Shown here: piece by piece, positions 61,457 to 64,000 of the stretch
How the letters are laid out: the number at the start of each line of letters is the position of its first letter
Position numbering within the stretch: the first letter of the stretch is position 1
Assembly (NCBI GenBank): GCA_013697245.1
Contig: JACCXH010000050.1
Location: forward strand, 62,001 to 126,000
Direction: 5' to 3'
DNA: 64,000 nucleotides
Source of the DNA: Bacteroidota bacterium
GTDB taxonomy: Bacteria > Bacteroidota > Bacteroidia > B-17B0 > Aurantibacillaceae
Program-made: the position numbers and the translations under genes
Notes under the pieces: model-generated
Databases searched by the model: none
Seen by the model: the letters and a program-made list of their open reading frames with translations, nothing else
Told to the model about the DNA's origin: nothing

Positions 61457-62713
61457 ATGAATAATCCCATGAAATTAAACAAACCTGTTTTTTGCGTCAT
61501 TTTTAATCTCGCATTTGTAATTGCTTTTTTTAGTCAGCAACCTGTTAAAATTTTATTCGATGCAAAAAAAGCCCAAACGGCCGGTAATGCAGATTGGGTA
61601 ATAGATGCCGACCAATGGAATTTATTGTGGAATCCTAATGCAACCCTGGCAAGCTCAGGTAATCAATCTAACGCTCAACGTTTTCCAACACCTTCCCAAA
61701 CTTTAATCACCGCGTCAACACCTGAAACGTTTTGGACAGGTGCTATTTCTTATTGGGGTATTGATTGCGTAAAAAAAGGGTATCAGGTAGAAACTCTACC
61801 TTATTCTGCGCAAATAACTTATGGCAACTCATCAAATCCGCAGGACTTAAGTAACTATAAAGTATATATTGTTTGTGAACCGAATATTTTATTTAGTACT
61901 TCCGAAAAAACAGCTATTATGCAATTTGTTCAAAACGGTGGTGGTTTATTTTTAATTTCAGATCACACCGTTAGCGACAGAAACTTTGATGGAAATGATT
62001 CACCGGTAATTTGGAATGATTTTATTACCAACAATGGTGTATTAAACAGTGCTTTAGGTTTTACGTTCGATCTTGCAAATTTTTCTCAAACAAGTTCCAA
62101 TATTCCAAATTTACCAACCGATTCTATTTTACATGGCCCAATGGGAAATGTGACCCAGGTAAAATGGTCAGGAGGCACAACGCTAGCGTTGGACCCCATA
62201 CAAAACCCAACCGTTAAAGGAGTAGTTTATAAAACAGGTTCTTCTTTTGGCAATTCAAATGTATTATTTGCCTATGCGCGTGTTGGTAATGGTAAAGTAG
62301 CTGCTATTGGTGATAGTTCGCCGCCCGATGATGGTAGTGGCGATCCAAATGATGTTTTATACGATGGCTATATTACTGATGCTGCAGGAAATCATCAACG
62401 TTTATTAATGAATGCTACTATTTGGCTTGCAAGGGGTGGATCTTCCATTACAGGTATTCCTGAAAATAGCATCGCTCCTATTTCGGTTTATCCAAACCCG
62501 GTATCTGATCAATTAAATTTTTCATTTGAAAATAATTCATCAAGAACTATTCAACTAACCGACCTCAGCGGCCGAATGATAAGATCTGTCAACGTAAGTG
62601 ATAAAACTACTTCTATTGACCTTAAAGATCTAAAAGCGGGCATTTATTTTTTGAAACTACTTTCGGAGAATAAATTAATATTATCTCAAAAAATAATTAA
62701 GCTCGATAATTGA
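61457..62713 (+). CDS. Secreted protein with T9SS type A sorting domain
   Basis: A 418-residue exported protein. The signal sequence lies at about 5-26 (starts at codon 1 or 5). Residues about 28-330 resemble a class I glutamine-amidotransferase-like or DUF4350 alpha/beta fold: VKILFDAKKAQTAGNADWVID, LSNYKVYIVCEPN, and FVQNGGGLFLISDHTVSDRN. The usual Cys-His-Glu triad is not obvious, so catalysis is uncertain. A type A sorting domain ends the protein (ISVYPNPVSDQLNFSFEN; IQLTDLSGRMIRSVNV; LKAGIYFLKLLSE). Confidence 0.9.
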   Translation: MNNPMKLNKPVFCVIFNLAFVIAFFSQQPVKILFDAKKAQTAGNADWVIDADQWNLLWNPNATLASSGNQSNAQRFPTPSQTLITASTPETFWTGAISYWGIDCVKKGYQVETLPYSAQITYGNSSNPQDLSNYKVYIVCEPNILFSTSEKTAIMQFVQNGGGLFLISDHTVSDRNFDGNDSPVIWNDFITNNGVLNSALGFTFDLANFSQTSSNIPNLPTDSILHGPMGNVTQVKWSGGTTLALDPIQNPTVKGVVYKTGSSFGNSNVLFAYARVGNGKVAAIGDSSPPDDGSGDPNDVLYDGYITDAAGNHQRLLMNATIWLARGGSSITGIPENSIAPISVYPNPVSDQLNFSFENNSSRTIQLTDLSGRMIRSVNVSDKTTSIDLKDLKAGIYFLKLLSENKLILSQKIIKLDN

Positions 62714-62752
62714 TTCATTTTTCAACTTCAGATTTACTTTAGATTCGCATCA

Positions 62753-62760
62753 TAACTTTG
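62753..62760 (+). promoter_or_regulatory. Possible -7 promoter element for the PepSY-like gene
   Basis: TAACTTTG matches the Bacteroidetes -7 consensus TAnnTTTG, 28 bp before the start codon at 62788. No clear -33 TTG was found. Confidence 0.35.
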
Positions 62761-62787
62761 TTCTATAAACAATATAAAACCATAAAC

Positions 62788-63210
62788 ATGAAAACGATCA
62801 TCATCACAGCCGCAGCCCTTGTGTTTTCAATAAACACCGCTTGCGCACAAAAAGTTAAAGCAGCCGAAGTTCCAAAAGCAGTTATAGACTCTTTTAATAA
62901 AAATTTTAGCGGTACAAAAGTAGAAACCTGGGAAAAAGAAAAAGATGGTGCTTACGAAGCAGAATTTGATCTTAATAAAGTAGAAACTTCTGCCACATTT
63001 AGCGCCGATGGAAAATTATTGGAAACAGAGACTGAAATTGCAGTTAGCGCTTTGCCAAAAGCCGTTACTGATTATTTAGCAAAAAATTATGCCGGTAAAA
63101 AAATAAAAGAAGCCGCAAAAATAGTGGATGGCAACGGTAAAATAAAATACGAAGCCGAAGTAGATAAAAAAGACCTGTTGTTTGATGAGCAGGGAAATTT
63201 TATTAAATAA
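62788..63210 (+). CDS. PepSY-like exported protein
   Basis: A 140-residue periplasmic protein. The start at ATG 62788 gives a clear signal peptide (MKTIIITAAALVFSINTACA). Two related modules follow, each a helix (VPKAVIDSFNKNFSG; LPKAVTDYLAKNYAGKK) and then strands with alternating charge, the arrangement of PepSY-like/DUF2874 proteins. These are thought to bind or inhibit proteases, or to act in the envelope, but no partner is shown here. A terminator follows directly. Confidence 0.9.
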   Translation: MKTIIITAAALVFSINTACAQKVKAAEVPKAVIDSFNKNFSGTKVETWEKEKDGAYEAEFDLNKVETSATFSADGKLLETETEIAVSALPKAVTDYLAKNYAGKKIKEAAKIVDGNGKIKYEAEVDKKDLLFDEQGNFIK

Positions 63211-63214
63211 AACT

Positions 63215-63247
63215 AAAAAGCCTTTACGAAAAATGTAAAGGCTTTTT
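63215..63247. terminator. Bidirectional rho-independent terminator
   Basis: A 13-bp perfect inverted repeat, AAAAAGCCTTTAC (63215-63227) with GTAAAGGCTTTTT (63235-63247) and a 7-nt loop, lies between the convergent PepSY-like gene and the Cys/His membrane protein gene. Confidence 0.92.
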
Positions 63248-63271
63248 TATTTATTGCAGTTTTTTATATTT

Positions 63272-63787
63272 CTATTTAGTTTTTTCTTCGTCCATCATCA
63301 CATCTCCCATTAAATGAGCGGGTTCTTTTTTAGTTTTATTTTTTGGTTGTTTTGAAGTAGCAGATACCCTTCCCTTTATGGGTGCTTTATGCGTAGTATC
63401 TTTTGCGCATTTTTTTGTAGTATCCATAGGTGTATACGCAACTTTACCCATAAGCACTTCTTTATCGCGCGGTTGGTTTTGGGCTTTACCAAATAAGCTC
63501 AAGCCAAAAACAAAGAAAACAACCAAGGCGGCTTTATGAAAAAATTTCCATGATCTAAAATCATTAAAAAAATCATCAAAAGTTAATGCGTTTAGCTGGT
63601 CTTGTTCAAAGCGTCCACAAACAGATTCGGTTTCAGGTTTTTTTCTGAAAAAATCTTTTATCTGTGTAATGGTCTTGCTGCTAAAATCAACAACATTTTT
63701 TTGACAGGATAAACAAAAAGCACCTTTATCGTTTGGCGACATTTTATCCCAGTTCTCGTGGCAGGGTTCGTTAATTGAAAGTTTCAT
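63272..63787 (-). CDS. Membrane protein with N-terminal Cys/His cluster
   Basis: A 171-residue protein with a cytoplasmic N-terminus bearing C9-H10, C25-x2-C28 and C57 (EPCHENWDKMSPNDKG; FCLSCQKNVVDFSSK), probably a zinc- or metal-binding module found in Bacteroidetes. One transmembrane helix (about 86-100) follows, and then a Lys/Thr-rich periplasmic tail with short motifs such as LMGKVAY, PIKGRV and LMGDVMM. No enzymatic function is evident. The same tail pattern appears in the gene cut by the window end, so the two are tandem paralogues. Confidence 0.82.
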   Translation of the reverse strand: MKLSINEPCHENWDKMSPNDKGAFCLSCQKNVVDFSSKTITQIKDFFRKKPETESVCGRFEQDQLNALTFDDFFNDFRSWKFFHKAALVVFFVFGLSLFGKAQNQPRDKEVLMGKVAYTPMDTTKKCAKDTTHKAPIKGRVSATSKQPKNKTKKEPAHLMGDVMMDEEKTK

Positions 63788-63811
63788 ATGATCTAAATCT
63801 AATTTACAAAA

Positions 63812-64000
63812 TTATTTGGCATTTTTATCTTCTATCATGGGTTCGCCCATTATCCTTTTATTTTTTTTCGGTTTTGTTGTCCCATTATCAACGCGTTTTA
63901 CATCACCTTTTATCATTGGTTTAGCAAGCGTATCTTTTTTGCATATTTTTTTGGTAGTATCCTGAGGTACATAAGCAACCGCTCCCATTTTTGGGCGTGG
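63812..64000 (-). CDS. Partial paralogue of the neighbouring Cys/His membrane protein
   Basis: Only the last 62 codons are inside the window; the stop is at 63812-63814 and the rest lies beyond 64000. The visible tail contains KMGAVAYVPQDTTKK, PMIKGDV and RIMGEPMIEDK, matching the tail of the adjacent gene (KVAYTPMDTTKK, PIKGRV, LMGDVMMDEE). It is therefore a tandem duplicate on the same strand, separated by 24 bp. Confidence 0.72.
   Translation of the reverse strand, partial: PRPKMGAVAYVPQDTTKKICKKDTLAKPMIKGDVKRVDNGTTKPKKNKRIMGEPMIEDKNAK

Noticed and set aside
62758-62787. TTG start at 62758 for the PepSY-like protein
   Set aside because: The ATG at 62788 starts a standard signal peptide, and 62758 overlaps the -7-like element.
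1-64000. tRNA, rRNA or CRISPR loci
   Set aside because: Reading both strands I saw no cloverleaf with a conserved T-loop, no rRNA-like stretch and no regularly spaced repeats.

Overview
The window looks like a chromosomal segment of a member of the phylum Bacteroidota (Bacteroidetes). It is AT-rich, and it encodes several proteins with C-terminal sorting domains of the type IX secretion system (T9SS), both type A ('YPNP...G.Y.L') and type B ('gliding motility-associated', 'FTPNGD...'). It also has a FecI/FecR-like sigma/anti-sigma pair, an S46 dipeptidyl-peptidase, a fused E1 alpha/beta 2-oxoacid dehydrogenase, a B12-dependent methylmalonyl-CoA mutase pair and an OmpA lipoprotein with TPR and PD40 repeats. 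I cannot place it below phylum. I saw no rRNA, tRNA, CRISPR array, replication origin, transposase or integrase gene.

Layout. 1-6.5 kb: two GNAT acetyltransferases, an ECF sigma factor with a shortened FecR-type anti-sigma factor, small exported proteins, a MmcQ/YjbR protein, a secreted zinc metalloprotease and an OsmC peroxidase-like protein. 6.5-11.7 kb, minus strand: a DPP11-like S46 peptidase, then an AlgJ/AlgX-like protein and an MBOAT acyltransferase that probably O-acetylate an exported polysaccharide. Two short inverted-repeat-bounded elements (6532-6695 and 11673-11832) lie at the edges of this block. 11.9-17.7 kb: a T9SS cargo protein, a two-cluster ferredoxin divergent from a LuxC-like acyl-CoA reductase, a type B cargo protein, an ABC ATPase without a normal start codon, and exported hypothetical proteins. 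17.8-23.3 kb: the fused E1 enzyme, a lipoprotein, a LolA-like protein and another type A cargo.

23.3-27.9 kb, minus strand: an operon for nucleotide-sugar synthesis (WbpD-, WbpB- and WbpA/TviB-like proteins plus RmlB). An ORF6N-domain gene sits between two of the sugar genes with only 2-6 bp spacing. 28-31 kb: a YfhO-family membrane protein and thioredoxin. 31.1-36.7 kb is the most accessory-looking part. An S41 peptidase, a small Cys-rich lipoprotein and an Imm32-like orphan immunity gene lie between imperfect palindromes or direct repeats that resemble gene-cassette boundaries, on either side of a large OmpA/PD40 lipoprotein. 36.7-42.9 kb: a divergent RsmH-type methyltransferase, lipoproteins and a BNR-like T9SS cargo with a strong operator-like palindrome upstream.

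42.9-54.8 kb, minus strand: a 1714-residue repeat protein with a type B sorting domain, a small exported protein, and a 2071-residue alpha-2-macroglobulin with an intact thioester motif. 54.9-58.9 kb: a membrane-anchored small protein and both methylmalonyl-CoA mutase subunits (propionate/succinyl-CoA metabolism). 59-61.3 kb: an OmpR-type response regulator and histidine kinase plus a half-size EamA transporter. 61.4-64 kb: a T9SS cargo, a PepSY-like exported protein, and tandem paralogous membrane proteins with a Cys/His cluster, the second cut by the window end. The overall theme is cell envelope and secretion, with central metabolism interspersed.
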